This document shows positions 12,801 to 24,169 of a stretch of 64,000 nt of DNA, piece by piece. Source of the stretch: Owenia fusiformis (Eukaryota; Annelida; Polychaeta; Sabellida; Oweniidae); assembly GCA_903813345.2 (NCBI GenBank), contig CAIIXF020000012.1:34114572-34178571 (forward strand), in the 5' to 3' direction. The notes under the pieces were generated by a model that was not told where the DNA came from, did no database searches, and worked only from the letters and a program-made list of their open reading frames with translations. The number at the start of each line of letters is the position of its first letter. Within the stretch, counting starts at the first letter, position 1. The translations under genes were made by a program, and so were the position numbers.

Positions 12801-15800
12801 TCTGGTTCCTTCTAATAAAAAATTCTCCCTATCTGCTCAATTCTGTAAAATCAACGGAATATTGAAAATAGTAGTAACATTACTAATACATCTACATACC
12901 CATTCTAAATCTGCGTGTGTTATATTCTGCTGTGAATACATATGCAATATACACCGTAAAAAGATCAGTGTGACATTCATCTAGAGTATTGTTATTTTAT
13001 CTTTAAGATGTTCATAGTCGGCAAGTGGCATGTAGAATCACACGTTGATACACCTATTAACTTTAAAGAGTCATTTACTCATTCAAGGTTATGTTTGAAT
13101 GGCATACACTCCCCTACATTAGTTTGGCAATCGATACTACTATTTACTTTAAAGAATCATTTACACATTCAAGGTTATGTTTGAATGGCATACACTCTCC
13201 TCAATTAGTTTGGCAATCGATACTCCTATTTACTTTAAAGAATCATTTACACATTCAAGGTTATGTTTGAATTGCATACACTCCCCTCCATTAGTTTGGC
13301 AATCGATACTCCTATTTACTTTAAAGAATCAATTACGCATTCAAGGTTATGTTTGAATGACATACACTCCCCTCCATTAGTTCGGCAATCGATCCTCCTA
13401 TTTACTTTAAAGAATCATTTACACATTCAAGGTTATGTTTGAATGGCATACACTCCCTTCCATTAGTTTGGCAATCGATACTCCTATTTACTTTAAAGAA
13501 TCATTTACACATTCAAGGTTATGTTTAAATGGCATACACTCCCCTCCATTAGTTTGGCAATCGATACTCCTATTTACTTTAAAGAATCAATTACGCATTC
13601 AAGGTTATGTTTGAATGGCATACACTCCCTTCCGTTAGTTTGGCAAGCGATACTCCTACTTACTTTGAAGAATCATTTACACATTCAAGGTTATGTTTGA
13701 ATGGCATATACTCCCCTCCATTAGTTCGGCAATCGATACTCTTATTTACTTTAAAGAAACATTTACACATTCAAGGTTATGTTTGAATGGATACACTCCC
13801 CTCCATTAGTTTGGCAATCGATACTCCTATTTACTTTAAAGAAACATTTACACATTCAAGGTTATGTTTGAATTGCACACACTCTCCTCCATTAGTTCGG
13901 CAATCGATACTCCTATTTACTTTAAAGAATCATTTACACATTCAAGGTTATGTTTGAATGGCATACACTCCCCTACATTAGTTCGGCAATGGATACTCCT
14001 ATTTACTTTAAAGAATCGTTTACACATTCAAGGTTATGTTTGAATGGATACACTCCCCTCCATTAGTTCGGCAATCGATACTCCTATTTACTTTAAAGAA
14101 TCATTTACACATTCAAGGTTATGTTTGAATTGCACACACTCTCCTCCATTAGTTAGGCAATCGATACTCCTATTTACTTTAAAGAATCATTTACACATTC
14201 AAGGTTGTTTGAATGGCATACACTCTCCTCCATTAGTTCGGCAATCGATACTCCTATTTACTTTAAAGAATCAATAACACATTCAAGGTTGTTTGAATGG
14301 CATACACTCCCCTCCATTAGTTAGGCAATCGATACTCCTATTTTCTTTAAAGAATCATTTACACATTCAAGGTTATGTTTGAATGGATACACTCCCCTCC
14401 ATTAGTTCGGCAATCGATACTCCTATTTACTTTAAACAATCATTTACACATTTAAGGTTATGTTTGAATGGATACACTCCCCTCTATTAGTTCGGCAATC
14501 GATACTCCTATTTACTTTAAACAATCATTTACACATTCAAGGTTTGTTTAAATGGCATACACTCCCCTCCATTAGTTTGGCAATCGATACTCCTATTTTT
14601 ACTTTAAAGAATCATTTACACATTCAAGGTTATGTTTGAATGGCATACACTCCCCTAGATTAGTTTGGCAATCAATACTCCTATTTACTTTAAAGAATCA
14701 TTTACACATCCAAGGTTATGTTTGAATGGCATACACTCCCCTACATTAGTTTGGCAAGCGATACTCCTACTTACTTGAAAGAACCATTTACACATTCAAG
14801 GTTATGTTTGAATGGCATACACTCCCCTACATTAGTTTGGCAAGCGATACTCCTACTTACTTTGAAGAATCATTTACACATTCAAGGTTATGTTTGAATG
14901 GCATACACTCCCCTCCATTAGTTTGGCAGTTGGTACTCCTATTTACTTTAAAGAATCATTTACACATTCAAGGTTATGTTTGAATGGCATACACTACCCT
15001 CCATTAGTTTGGCAATCAATACTCCTATTTACTTTAAAGAATCATTTACACATTCAAGGTTATGTTTGAATTGCACACACTCTCCTCCATTAGTTCGGCA
15101 ATCGATACTCCTATTTACTTTAAAGAATCATTTACACATTCAAGGTTATGTTTGAATGGCATACACTCCCCTACATTAGTTCGGCAATGGATACTCCTAT
15201 TTACTTTAAAGAATCGTTTACACATTCAAGGTTATGTTTGAATGGATACACTCCCCTCCATTAGTTCGGCAATCGATACTCCTATTTACTTTAAAGAATC
15301 ATTTACACATTCAAGGTTATGTTTGAATTGCACACACTCTCCTCCATTAGTTAGGCAATCGATACTCCTATTTACTTTAAAGAATCATTTACACATTCAA
15401 GGTTGTTTGAATGGCATACACTCTCCTCCATTAGTTCGGCAATCGATAATCCTATTTACTTTAAAGAATCAATAACACATTCAAGGTTGTTTGAATGGCA
15501 TACACTCCCCTCCATTAGTTAGGCAATCGATACTCCTATTTTCTTTAAAGAATCATTTACACATTCAAGGTTATGTTTGAATGGATACACTCCCCTCCAT
15601 TAGTTCGGCAATCGATACTCCTATTTACTTTAAACAATCATTTACACATTTAAGGTTATGTTTGAATGGATACACTCCCCTCTATTAGTTCGGCAATCGA
15701 TACTCCTATTTACTTTAAACAATCATTTACACATTCAAGGTTTGTTTAAATGGCATACACTCCCCTCCATTAGTTTGGCAATCGATACTCCTATTTTTAC

Positions 15801-18551
15801 TTTAAAGAATCATTTACACATTCAAGGTTATGTTTGAATGGCATACACTCCCCTAGATTAGTTTGGCAATCAATACTCCTATTTACTTTAAAGAATCATT
15901 TACACATCCAAGGTTATGTTTGAATGGCATACACTCCCCTACATTAGTTTGGCAAGCGATACTCCTACTTACTTGAAAGAACCATTTACACATTCAAGGT
16001 TATGTTTGAATGGCACACACTCCCCTACATTAGTTTGGCAAGCGATACTCCTACTTACTTTGAAGAATCATTTACACATTCAAGGTTATGTTTGAATGGC
16101 ATACACTCCCCTCCATTAGTTTGGCAGTTGGTACTCCTATTTACTTTAAAGAATCATTTACACATTCAAGGTTATGTTTGAATGGCATACACTACCCTCC
16201 ATTAGTTCGGCAATCGATACTCCTATTTACTTTAAAGAATCATTTACACATTCAAGGTTATGTTTGAATGGCATACACTCCCCTCCATTGGTTTGGCAAT
16301 CGATACTCCTATTTACTTTAAAGAATCATTTACACATTCAAGGTTATGTTTGAATGGCATACACTCCCCTCCATTGGTTTGGCAATCGATACTCCTATTT
16401 ACTTTAAAGAATCATTTACACATTCAAGGTTATGTTTGAATGGCATACACTCCCCTACATTAGTTTGGCAATCAATACTCCTATTTACTTTAAAGAATCA
16501 TTTACACATTCAAGGTTATGTTTGAATGGCATACACTCCCCTCCATTGGTTTGGCAATCGATACTTCTATTTACTTTAAAGAATCATTTACACATTTAAG
16601 GTTATGTTTGAATGGCATACATTCCCCTACATTAGTTTGGCAATCGATACTCCTATTTACTTTAAAGAATCATTTACACATTCAAGGTTATGTTTGAATG
16701 GCATACACTCTCCTCCATTAGTTTGGCAAACGATACTCCTATTTACTTTAAAGAATCATTTATTCATTCAAGGTTATGTTTGAATGGCATACACTCCCCT
16801 ACATTAGTTTGGTAAGCGATACTCCTACTTACTTGGAAGAATCATTTGCACATTCAAGGTTATGTTTGAATGGCATACACTCCCCTCCATTGGTTTGGCA
16901 ATCGATACTCCTATTTACTTTAAAGAATCATTTACACATTCAAGGTTATGTTTGAATGGCATACACTCCCTTCCATTAGTTTGGCAATCGATACTCCTAT
17001 TTACTTTAAAGAATCATTTACACATTCAAGGTTATGTTTGAATGGCATACACTCCCTTCCATTAGTTTGGCAATCGATACTCCTATTTACTTTAAAGAAT
17101 CATTTACACATTCAAGGTTATGTTTAAATGGCATACACTCCCCTCCATTAGTTTGGCAATCGATACTCCTATTTGCTTTAAAGAATCGTTTACACATTCA
17201 AGGTTATGTTTGAATGGCATACACTCCCCTCCATTAGTTTGGCAATCGATACTCCCATTTACTTTAAAGAATCATTTACACATTCAAGGTTATGTTCGAA
17301 TGGCATACACTCCCCTACATTAGTTTGGCAATCGATACTCCTATTTACTTTAAAGAATCATTTACACATCCAAGGTTATGTTTGAATTGCATACACTCCC
17401 CTCCATTAGTTTGGCAATCGTATGATTTCTTTGGGTGGCGTATCAAAGTCTATCATCGTTTGAATCTTAATTTTGTTCCTTGATTGCAATAATTCAAAAA
17501 TTTATGACAAACTTTGATACTTGATTCAACAGGGAACTTCTGGCTGCTTTCAGGCCCACTTTGGGAATTTTCAACATTTTTGGGCAAAATAAAGACTTAC
17601 ATTTAAATTTCATAGTATGTTCAATGTATTGATAATGACCTTATCTTTCATTTGACACCAATAAAAGCTCAAATGGACCACATCAAAGCTTACGATAAAT
17701 TATCAAAAAATATTTTTGATCTGTCAAGTTTTATATATCAAGTTTTTATCAATGTCAAAAGATGAAAGATGAAAGATGGCGAAGTTTTTTGTGTTACATG
17801 AAACATTCATTTTTATAGAAGTGTCGCCATATTTTAAATCAAGAGTAATTTAAAACATGCACTTTGTTTAACATGTGCATGCATGACTAATGATCTCTGA
17901 ACTTCAAATTCTTTTTTCTATGTGAGTTATTTGAAGCAAATCAATGCTTAATCAATCAAACTTATAAAGGGGAGTGCTTTCTTATACTGTAGTGTCATAT
18001 AATCTGCATTCTGCTCAATTCATAATAGTTTACATGCATTTAAATTACGGAGACTGTATACCCGAAATATTTTATATCCTGCTGTACCTTCAGTCTTGCT
18101 TCAAGGCCCTGCACCCCTCTCCTTATCTACTCAAAAACAGTTGTTGAAGATGGGGGAGGGGGTTTTGAAGCAAGACTATTGTGCCTTTTCCACGCTATCT
18201 GTTAATCAGTAGACCAATGTTATTACAAAGGGTCTTTGGTGGTTAAAATTATTAAAACGAAAATTGTAATATTGAACTTACTTTTAATTCACAATATGGC
18301 TGTATATGATACGTTAGCATTCTTGGTATAGACAGCAGGGCCAAATACAATATACTTAGGAGAACTTAGGAGTACTTGGGAGAATTCAATTTTGTATTTA
18401 GCGGTGGAAAGAATATAGAATTCGAAGTAAATGGATATTTAACAATTTTGAACGATTGCAATGACTTCATACTCACATGACATCTATATTATAGTTTAAT
18501 TTATTTACCTTTAGAGGAGGGAAACCCAAGAGCTTTAGCGATGACAGACAT
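9887..18551 (-). CDS. Phytanoyl-CoA dioxygenase domain-containing protein, PHYHD1-like (seven exons)
   Basis: Minus-strand exons: 18551-18509, 12495-12411, 12099-12018, 11738-11628, 11350-11259, 10859-10633 and 10158-9887. All use AG/GT borders, phases match throughout and the sum is 912 nt, i.e. 303 residues plus TGA, the usual family length. The family are Fe(II)/2-oxoglutarate-dependent oxygenases; the substrate here is unknown. Visible motifs: LWNHPGND (about 83-90), [10 protein letters not shown] (108-117), WHQDYGYW (133-140) with metal ligands His134 and Asp136, and LFPDM then KGSHKCGR. The distal ligand is probably His225, and Arg236 eleven residues on would bind 2-oxoglutarate, the spacing seen in PHYH. 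No signal peptide, so probably cytosolic. Intron 1 is about 6 kb and carries the 86-bp satellite. The core exons are secure; the short first exon is inferred from phase and donor. Confidence 0.85.
10415..10437. mobile_element. Mariner-like terminal sequence in PHYHD1 intron
   Basis: TTTTTGGGACACCCTGTATA resembles the common mariner end (TACAGGGTGTCCCAAAAA). The preceding 200 bp contain repeated AAGTTGAAGTTTATA-like words. No partner end or transposase was found, so this is a relic. Confidence 0.4.
12545..12722. mobile_element. Cluster of mariner-like inverted ends in PHYHD1 intron 1
   Basis: TACTTTTAGAATGGCCCTTG at about 12545, TACTTTTAGAACGCCCCTTG at about 12635 and the inverse ACAAGGGGCGCTCGTTAAAC at about 12695 are related ends. 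The second and third form an inverted pair around about 40 bp, as in a foldback MITE. Confidence 0.45.
13047..17420 (+). repeat. Satellite array of an 86-bp unit (about 51 copies)
   Basis: Unit words in order: TTTGGCAATCGATACTCC, TATTTACTTTAAAGAATC, ATTTACACATTCAAGG, TTATGTTTGAATGGCATAC, ACTCCCCTCCATTAG. Starts of successive units at 13121, 13207 and 13293 give the 86-bp period. Units differ by point changes and a few 1-4 bp indels. The array begins in a degenerate unit at about 13047 and stops sharply at 17420. It lies in intron 1 of the PHYHD1-like gene. The in-frame ORFs across it are repeat artefacts. Confidence 0.95.
13855..16205 (+). repeat. Higher-order duplication (1198 bp, 14 units) inside the satellite
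   Basis: About 13855-15007 and 15053-16205 are nearly identical, offset by 1198 bp. They share the same private variants: the 4-nt-longer TATTTTTAC unit, TTTCTTTAAAG, GGCAGTTGG and the GGTTGTTTG deletions. Only a few differences were seen, e.g. GATACTCC versus GATAATCC at 15448. This is a recent block duplication of about 14 units. Confidence 0.85.
17421..18508. other. Remainder of PHYHD1 intron 1
   Basis: AT-rich unique sequence with no gene or clear repeat. It includes a tandem GATGAAA word at 17760-17775. Confidence 0.45.
18509..18551 (-). CDS. Candidate first coding exon of the PHYHD1-like gene
   Basis: ATG followed by 13 codons ([14 protein letters not shown]) and one base before a GTAAAT donor. 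The exon at 12495 starts with two bases, so the join restores a Gly codon and continues [10 protein letters not shown]. No in-frame ATG is found next to the 12495 acceptor. A strong GTAAGT donor just upstream of this ATG suggests alternative 5' splicing or a different leader, which leaves some doubt. Confidence 0.55.
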
Positions 18552-18878
18552 ATTACGTCCCTCTTACTTACCTTCCTTTGCGCAAATTCTCAACAGTTAG
18601 TTTTTGAAACGTCGTTGTGATGTTTTAATCGATGCTAGCATGTTTCTCACATCTTCCTTTATCTTGATGTGATTTAACAAGCTATGACATTGGCTAACAC
18701 GCCAGAAATTAACATAATATTATTCGAAGCGTTATTAGAAAATTTTTAATTCTCCATTTTTGTTTGTCCATTTAGACCAATCAGGACGGTGGGTCATCTC
18801 AATACAGATTTACATTATTATAGACGCATGTCATCTTTGAACAATCGGGTTTCTTCCCCGCTTATTTTCCTTTTTCAC

Positions 18879-18950
18879 TACCCTTTGCATTCGTTTAACT
18901 TCACTTCTTAAAAGAGAGTTTCGTCTTCACTACACTCTGCACGCAGGGTA
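18879..18950 (-). mobile_element. TA-flanked MITE, copy B
   Basis: Opposite orientation to copy A: TACCCTTTGCATTCG ... CTCTGCACGCAGGGTA, 72 bp. It lies about 330 bp upstream of the PHYHD1 start codon. Confidence 0.7.
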
Positions 18951-19439
18951 CTTTTTCACATTTTTCCTAGCAATCAGCGGTCATACAGAAATTACATATC
19001 ACCCATCGATTTTATTTAAATCTTAAATTTAAAATGGTATGTTTCTGTTATGTCTTATTTCAACAAGCTGAAAACAAAAAATGAGTGAATAGATGAAAAC
19101 AGTTGGATTTGGATTTTTAAGAGTCCCAATAGCTGTGCTTCTACTTTAAAGTTTAAAAAACATGCGAATGTTCATCATGATCATCATGGTTAGGTTGTTT
19201 ATGAATTTGGTCCTTAAAACCTATCTTCAAAATAGCTGAAATGGGAAAATATTGAGTAAAGTTTCTTAAATGTTACAAATTTGCAATGTGGACCCGCTCC
19301 TTATGACAAAATGTTATTGATGATCGAGGCAGGATGATCATTGAAATTAAGAATATTTGGGCATTACGGACTTATTTTCCCCAAAGAGAATGTTCAGCTC
19401 TTTTTTTATTTACTAATAAAAAGTTTGAGGGGAAAATAA

Positions 19440-19645
19440 CAGTAGACAGATCACTGGTGGGTCCAGGGGGGGGGGGGCGAAAATTTTGTAGGGCCGCAAT
19501 GCCTTTCGGGCATTACTTGGCTTTTCTGGGACTTTATAGGCTAAATTATCAACAAATTGGCCTCAAACTTTTAAAATTGGGATTTAGAGGCCCAAATTTT
19601 CTTTTTATCACAATTTGAAATCCCCCCCCCCCCCCCTACGCTTGT
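19440..19645. repeat. Poly-G/poly-C bounded dispersed repeat
   Basis: A run of nine or more G near 19468 and a run of C near 19621-19636 bracket about 140 bp containing GGGCCGCAATGCC. Similar G-run/C-run blocks occur at 31103, 46536 and 52040, suggesting a common decayed mobile family. Confidence 0.45.
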
Positions 19646-20111
19646 TAGCAGCAACAACAGTTAACAGCAACGTATTTAATTAAGCCCTGGAATAAGTGCA
19701 ATGTGGACTGAAGCATTCCTCAAAAAGGTGTTATTTCAAACTTTGCACGAGATGTGCAGCATTGAGTGTGAAAATGAAATCGCCTAAAAGATCAGTGTAA
19801 TATTGGCAATATTAATGCCGATCGTCAGTGTAAGAAAAGCGAGGGACTAAATACGTGAATTGTGTCTTTGTTAACATATAAAACCTTAAACCATCGACAC
19901 ATTCTCAAACTAGACTATCTTCCTTAACTTCGAGCCAAATTATTATCCACAACGTGACTTATAAGTAGGTGTAAATCGGGAAATAAAAAAATCTTACCGA
20001 AACCTAGTCCCGGAGGAAGTTCCGCCATGATACACCGACGATACGTCTGTGTAATCATGGACTTCAAATACGATTAGAAGTCCATGGTGTAATTAGGTGG
20101 ATAGCAGTGAA

Positions 20112-20216
20112 ATTACTAAAAGAAAGTTTTTGCAAGGTCAAGTTTGTAAAGCATCATTTTCAATCTGTAGTTAGATGAAATACTTCGTTCGGATTGGCTG
20201 GAATCGGACACACCTT
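20112..20216 (+). repeat. Left arm of inverted repeat flanking the sulfotransferase gene
   Basis: 20187-20216 (GTTCGGATTGGCTGGAATCG then GACACACCTT) is a perfect 30-bp inverted copy of 23669-23698. Weaker similarity continues outward through TTTTTGCAAGGTCAAGTT and ACTAAAAG. Confidence 0.7.
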
Positions 20217-20702
20217 CCCATCAATGTGTGTTGTTTTATAGTGCATGTTAAGCTGTAAGGCCAAAAATATGAGCATTGGCTTAACTTTTTTAGTTATACA
20301 TGTATTTCAATCAATTTTTTGAATTTGTAATGAATAATTTTACAGTGCTCTTTCCACTGGATTTTTTGTGTAGTTCAATTGATCAAAACAAAAATTTTAT
20401 ATATGTATTTTTACTTTGGTCTCGCCTTCATAGTAGTTTGCGACAACAACTTTTAGATCTCGTGCCAAAATAACTTTGTACACTGTGCGTCCACTGTCAT
20501 GGTCACATGACTTCAAAAAATCCGCAAAAATAACAACATTTCAAAATCAGAAGTTGACAGTATAACTCGTGTTTTGCAGGGAACTATCACGAGCTTTTGG
20601 GTTAAAATAACAAAAGAGTTTTTTGTGCAAGCTACAAGCTAAAAAGAGATTCTGACTATTGTTTTAGTACATCTTTAGAGATCTACAATATGATTTGACG
20701 TA

Positions 20703-22067
20703 TTAATCAATAGACAAGGCCTTTAATGTTTTTTGAAATTTCAGTTTAACATATTTATAAATTGTATACGAGTGTCTGAGTTCTCTTTTTACTAACTGAG
20801 TGACAGATGGCCTAAGTTCGGTTCCAGTCGTAGATGCGCTAACACGAGCGTTTACGCGCACGTGGTCCATCATGGATACCCCTTCGAAGTATTCTGGGAG
20901 AATTTTCTCTAATGCTTTGAGTGTATTGTTGAACTCCTCTGCTAGACCAACAAGGGCATGTTCGTTGATGTTCTTTTTGGCAATCTTGATGGCTGCTTCC
21001 ATGTTATTCGAACACACATCACTATGGCCACAGAACCAATGAACATAGAGATCATGATGTACATCGCATACACTCATGTTGTCAACATTCTCCCGTATAC
21101 ACTCATCAAATGATTGCGCCCTCTCTCGTTCGGTATATTTTCCTTGGCGGCCCAGTCGACCTTTTAATCGGTTAAAATAATAAAGCGAAACTGCCTGCTC
21201 GAGCGGATCTCGAATCACGTTGATATACAATGGAGGCGTCCGTCCAAATTGTTTAAAATCTACGTAATGCAAATGTCGATCATATATGCACTTTAACGGA
21301 GTAGTCCATGAGCTTGGTTGACATACATAAATAATCTCATCGGTTTTGGTTGTTGTTATGAATATCGTTGATGCTCCGTAGTTTCTCGGGCACGTAAAGG
21401 TCACGGAGGTTAGATTATCAAATGACTGGACGAATTCTCCTTGAGATGTAACATCCAAACTCCAGTTGTGATACGTCAGTGAATGTTTATAGTTGAACAT
21501 GTTCATTCTTCCAAGACGTTTCATTATAGCCATTAACGATTCTGATCCGCATTTTGGTAATCTGTTGTACATGATAAGGTTCTGGTTCGTGTCTTTGGGA
21601 CGTTTAAATGGTTCAACATGTTCGTCTACTGGCTTGGTATCATCCAGGTGTGATTCCTTTATGGCACCATTATGTTTAAATCGTTTGTTGTCTTCAATCT
21701 CCGGTAAATCATCCTTAAAGTAATGTTTTAAGTAATTCGCAGTTGAAATTAATGGCGTTGGAGATGTAACCCTTTCTGGTATCTCTCCAATAGAGAAGGT
21801 CCTGTTTCTATAATTTTTGGAGATATCATTTCTGGCCATTACTTCTAAGCGGTTATCTCCTTCCAGTAAGAATATAGAGCGGCATGTTAGTACAACCAAG
21901 GCAATCAACGACGTTGTTACCAGAAATCTATTCCGCCTTCGCATTCTTAACAATCCCATCAGTCTTGTTACACCATTTACACCAGCAACCTGTTTCTTAG
22001 GATTGCTCTCGGAATGTATATCTCCGTTAATCTCATTAGAGTCGCCTCGGCACCCGTACATCAACAT
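20703..22067 (-). CDS. 2-O-sulfotransferase-like type II membrane protein (HS2ST/UST family)
   Basis: Intronless 454-codon frame. A basic cytoplasmic tail (to about 47, MRRRNR) precedes one membrane anchor (about 48-68, VTTSLIALVVLTC), a stem and a luminal catalytic domain. The 5'-PAPS loop is LPKCGSESL (170-178) and the 3'-phosphate site is NVIRDPLEQAVSLYYF (283-298), followed by the family's SFDECI and FCGHSDVC motifs. Such enzymes move sulfate from PAPS to the 2-O of uronic acid residues in heparan or chondroitin/dermatan sulfate, in the Golgi; substrate cannot be told from sequence alone. N-glycosylation sequons occur at 88, 201, 218, 330 and 380. About 35 residues near 222-258 look inserted relative to my recollection of HS2ST. 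The first ATG is used; the second at 37 would keep the anchor. Confidence 0.85.
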   Translation of the reverse strand: MLMYGCRGDSNEINGDIHSESNPKKQVAGVNGVTRLMGLLRMRRRNRFLVTTSLIALVVLTCRSIFLLEGDNRLEVMARNDISKNYRNRTFSIGEIPERVTSPTPLISTANYLKHYFKDDLPEIEDNKRFKHNGAIKESHLDDTKPVDEHVEPFKRPKDTNQNLIMYNRLPKCGSESLMAIMKRLGRMNMFNYKHSLTYHNWSLDVTSQGEFVQSFDNLTSVTFTCPRNYGASTIFITTTKTDEIIYVCQPSSWTTPLKCIYDRHLHYVDFKQFGRTPPLYINVIRDPLEQAVSLYYFNRLKGRLGRQGKYTERERAQSFDECIRENVDNMSVCDVHHDLYVHWFCGHSDVCSNNMEAAIKIAKKNINEHALVGLAEEFNNTLKALEKILPEYFEGVSMMDHVRVNARVSASTTGTELRPSVTQLVKRELRHSYTIYKYVKLKFQKTLKALSID

Positions 22068-22164
22068 ATATTGATGAATTGCATGGAGTGTCTCGTTGCC
22101 ATTGAATTCTGGTTTATCAGAGTTCCTCTTTATCTTGAGAGCTGTAGTACTCCAAGATGATGTT

Positions 22165-22222
22165 CAATTCAGAGTCTAGTTATAATTAACTACTACTGGA
22201 GATGAAACGAATGCAAAGGGTA
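22165..22222 (+). mobile_element. TA-flanked MITE, degenerate copy
   Basis: CAGAGTCTAGTTATAATTAA is followed by a right end GAAACGAATGCAAAGGGTA. The left terminus is lost. It sits about 100 bp upstream of the sulfotransferase start codon, so it could lie in its promoter or 5' UTR. Confidence 0.6.
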
Positions 22223-23668
22223 ACTCCAAATGCCCGCCAGGATCCCCAATGTCATAGTTCGGTAATTTCGGTTTCTGATTTCTTATGAAAATACCACACG
22301 TGGTTAAAAACTTTTAGCTGCATCCGTAGCCGTTTTAGGTGGCAGTGTATCCCGGGTAGTGTATCAATATCCAGGGATCAATATTTGCGTGCAAAATAAA
22401 AACGGTGTATATTCAATTAGGGATATACTACAGGTATATAATTATTTGACGAATACATTTAGGTCAACATTAAATGGGACAAGTGCAAACCACATGCGAC
22501 CGCAAAGTGAATAGACCAATGACTTATCATTTATGGTGTATGTTCCGAGTATTGATTTTTTGTGCCCATTTTTTTGAATATATCAACAAATGGGCCTTCT
22601 TTCTTATGAGGTGAATACAATTCAAATTTCAATGAGTTAAGCGAGGAGAATTCTCCAAAGGACCATGTAAATTCACCTTGCAGAATTATTGAAAGAGCAA
22701 CAGCTATTCACCAAAAATAGGATGAAATATTTATTATTATTCACTGTTATGTTCACCACTCTGTTATTGGGAATATCTTGCAAGAACAAAGATGATTCGA
22801 ACTCATGAGTAGTTTATATAAAATTCAAATCGACCTTCTATGTGAATGTCATATGATTTGCGAGAGCGACAGTATGAACAGTTCATAAACCGTTATAGCA
22901 CATACCCGCACATATGTACCTGGCCTTAATTGTATTTTCTAAGTAAATTGTCATGGTGACTTTATTCTATAGTTTTCTTCATTGGAATTTTCATTGAACC
23001 GTTCGTCTAACATTTTTTGTATTTTTTATGGGATGGATTCAAGTACGGGATAAAAATCCACAGCTGATATCTGAAAAATTACCGGTACGCATGAATTATG
23101 AATGAAAACCACGGTAAATACTTGGTGGTTGTATTGTATTGTATTGTATTGTATTGCCTTTTATTCCTCCTTATTTAGAAGAGTACAATCAACATGCAAA
23201 TATAAAACTCACAATATAAAATTACATCAATTCAACAAACATCGAAACATGTGAACCAACAAACAGATAAAAAATAAATGATAAAAACACAAACCAGTGG
23301 TTGACTGGTGTTATTTTGAAATTTTAATTACAACTTATTGGATAATGAGGGTAGTATGATCTTTATATTAAAAGTTAGCAGATGTAATTTGTTTAATCAG
23401 ATTGATTATAGAATGGAAAGTGCTGTATTAGTAACTCAGTAATCTAAAATTGATGTCAAGACATTTTATTCTAGCTAAGATCTTAATTAGTCTCCGTAAG
23501 GATTTTTAAATGGTATAGTGATGTAAATTGCGTTGCACGCATGTTTTACGTTATTCTTGTTTTTGTTTCATTAACTGTGTGTTTTATTGGATTTTTCTCC
23601 ATGGAAATTGATTGTTTTGCCAGGGACCAATAAGCTATGCATCTAACTGATTTCACATATAGCTAGGC
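22223..23668. other. Non-coding upstream region of the sulfotransferase gene
   Basis: AT-rich, no coding exon seen. The only clear repeat is the GTATT microsatellite at 23131. Confidence 0.45.
23131..23156 (+). repeat. (GTATT)n microsatellite
   Basis: Five perfect GTATT copies end in GTATTGCCTTTTATTCC. Such pentamer tails often terminate decayed retroposons, but no body was identified. Confidence 0.8.
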
Positions 23669-23862
23669 AAGGTGTGTCCGATTCCAGCCAATCCGAACAG
23701 AGTATTCACATAATGAACAGTGTGTGAAATATCAATAACACATGCAAGGCCACTAGTTAATCAGCTGTCATGGTGATGAATGGAATTTTCACATTGGATT
23801 TGATGATTTGCCAACTTGACCCTTGCAAAAAAATTCATTGAAAATGTGTACTTTTAGTGGTT
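23669..23862 (-). repeat. Right arm of inverted repeat flanking the sulfotransferase gene
   Basis: The inverted counterpart of 20112-20216: perfect over 23669-23698, then similarity resumes at CAACTTGACCCTTGCAAAAA (23813-23832) after about 75 extra bases. The two arms enclose about 3.45 kb with the sulfotransferase. Confidence 0.65.
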
Positions 23863-24169
23863 TCGTTCCTTTTAGATGATTTAATAGAAAAATTGCAATG
23901 TGTGAAAAGAATTTAAGCCCAAGATTCAATGCATTGAAGCTGCTTCATTCCACTCAGCGTCGTTTCTTAAACTTTGCATTCCCGCTGCGCGGTCATGCAA
24001 AGGTTTGGAAACAACACCTTCATGGTATGATTCAGCAAACAATGCATTGAGTCTTAGGCTTAAATCTTTTAATAAATATTACCTTGTTTTGGCATTCAAT
24101 CAATTTTATCACAAGTATATTTTATTTGAATATCAAACCATTAGTTTTTGCATGAGCATCTCTGTATAT

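Noticed and set aside
13047-17420. CRISPR-like look of the repeat array and the ORFs of about 62-77 codons within it
   Set aside because: Units are contiguous with no unique spacers, the genome is eukaryotic, and the ORFs are the same repeat translated.
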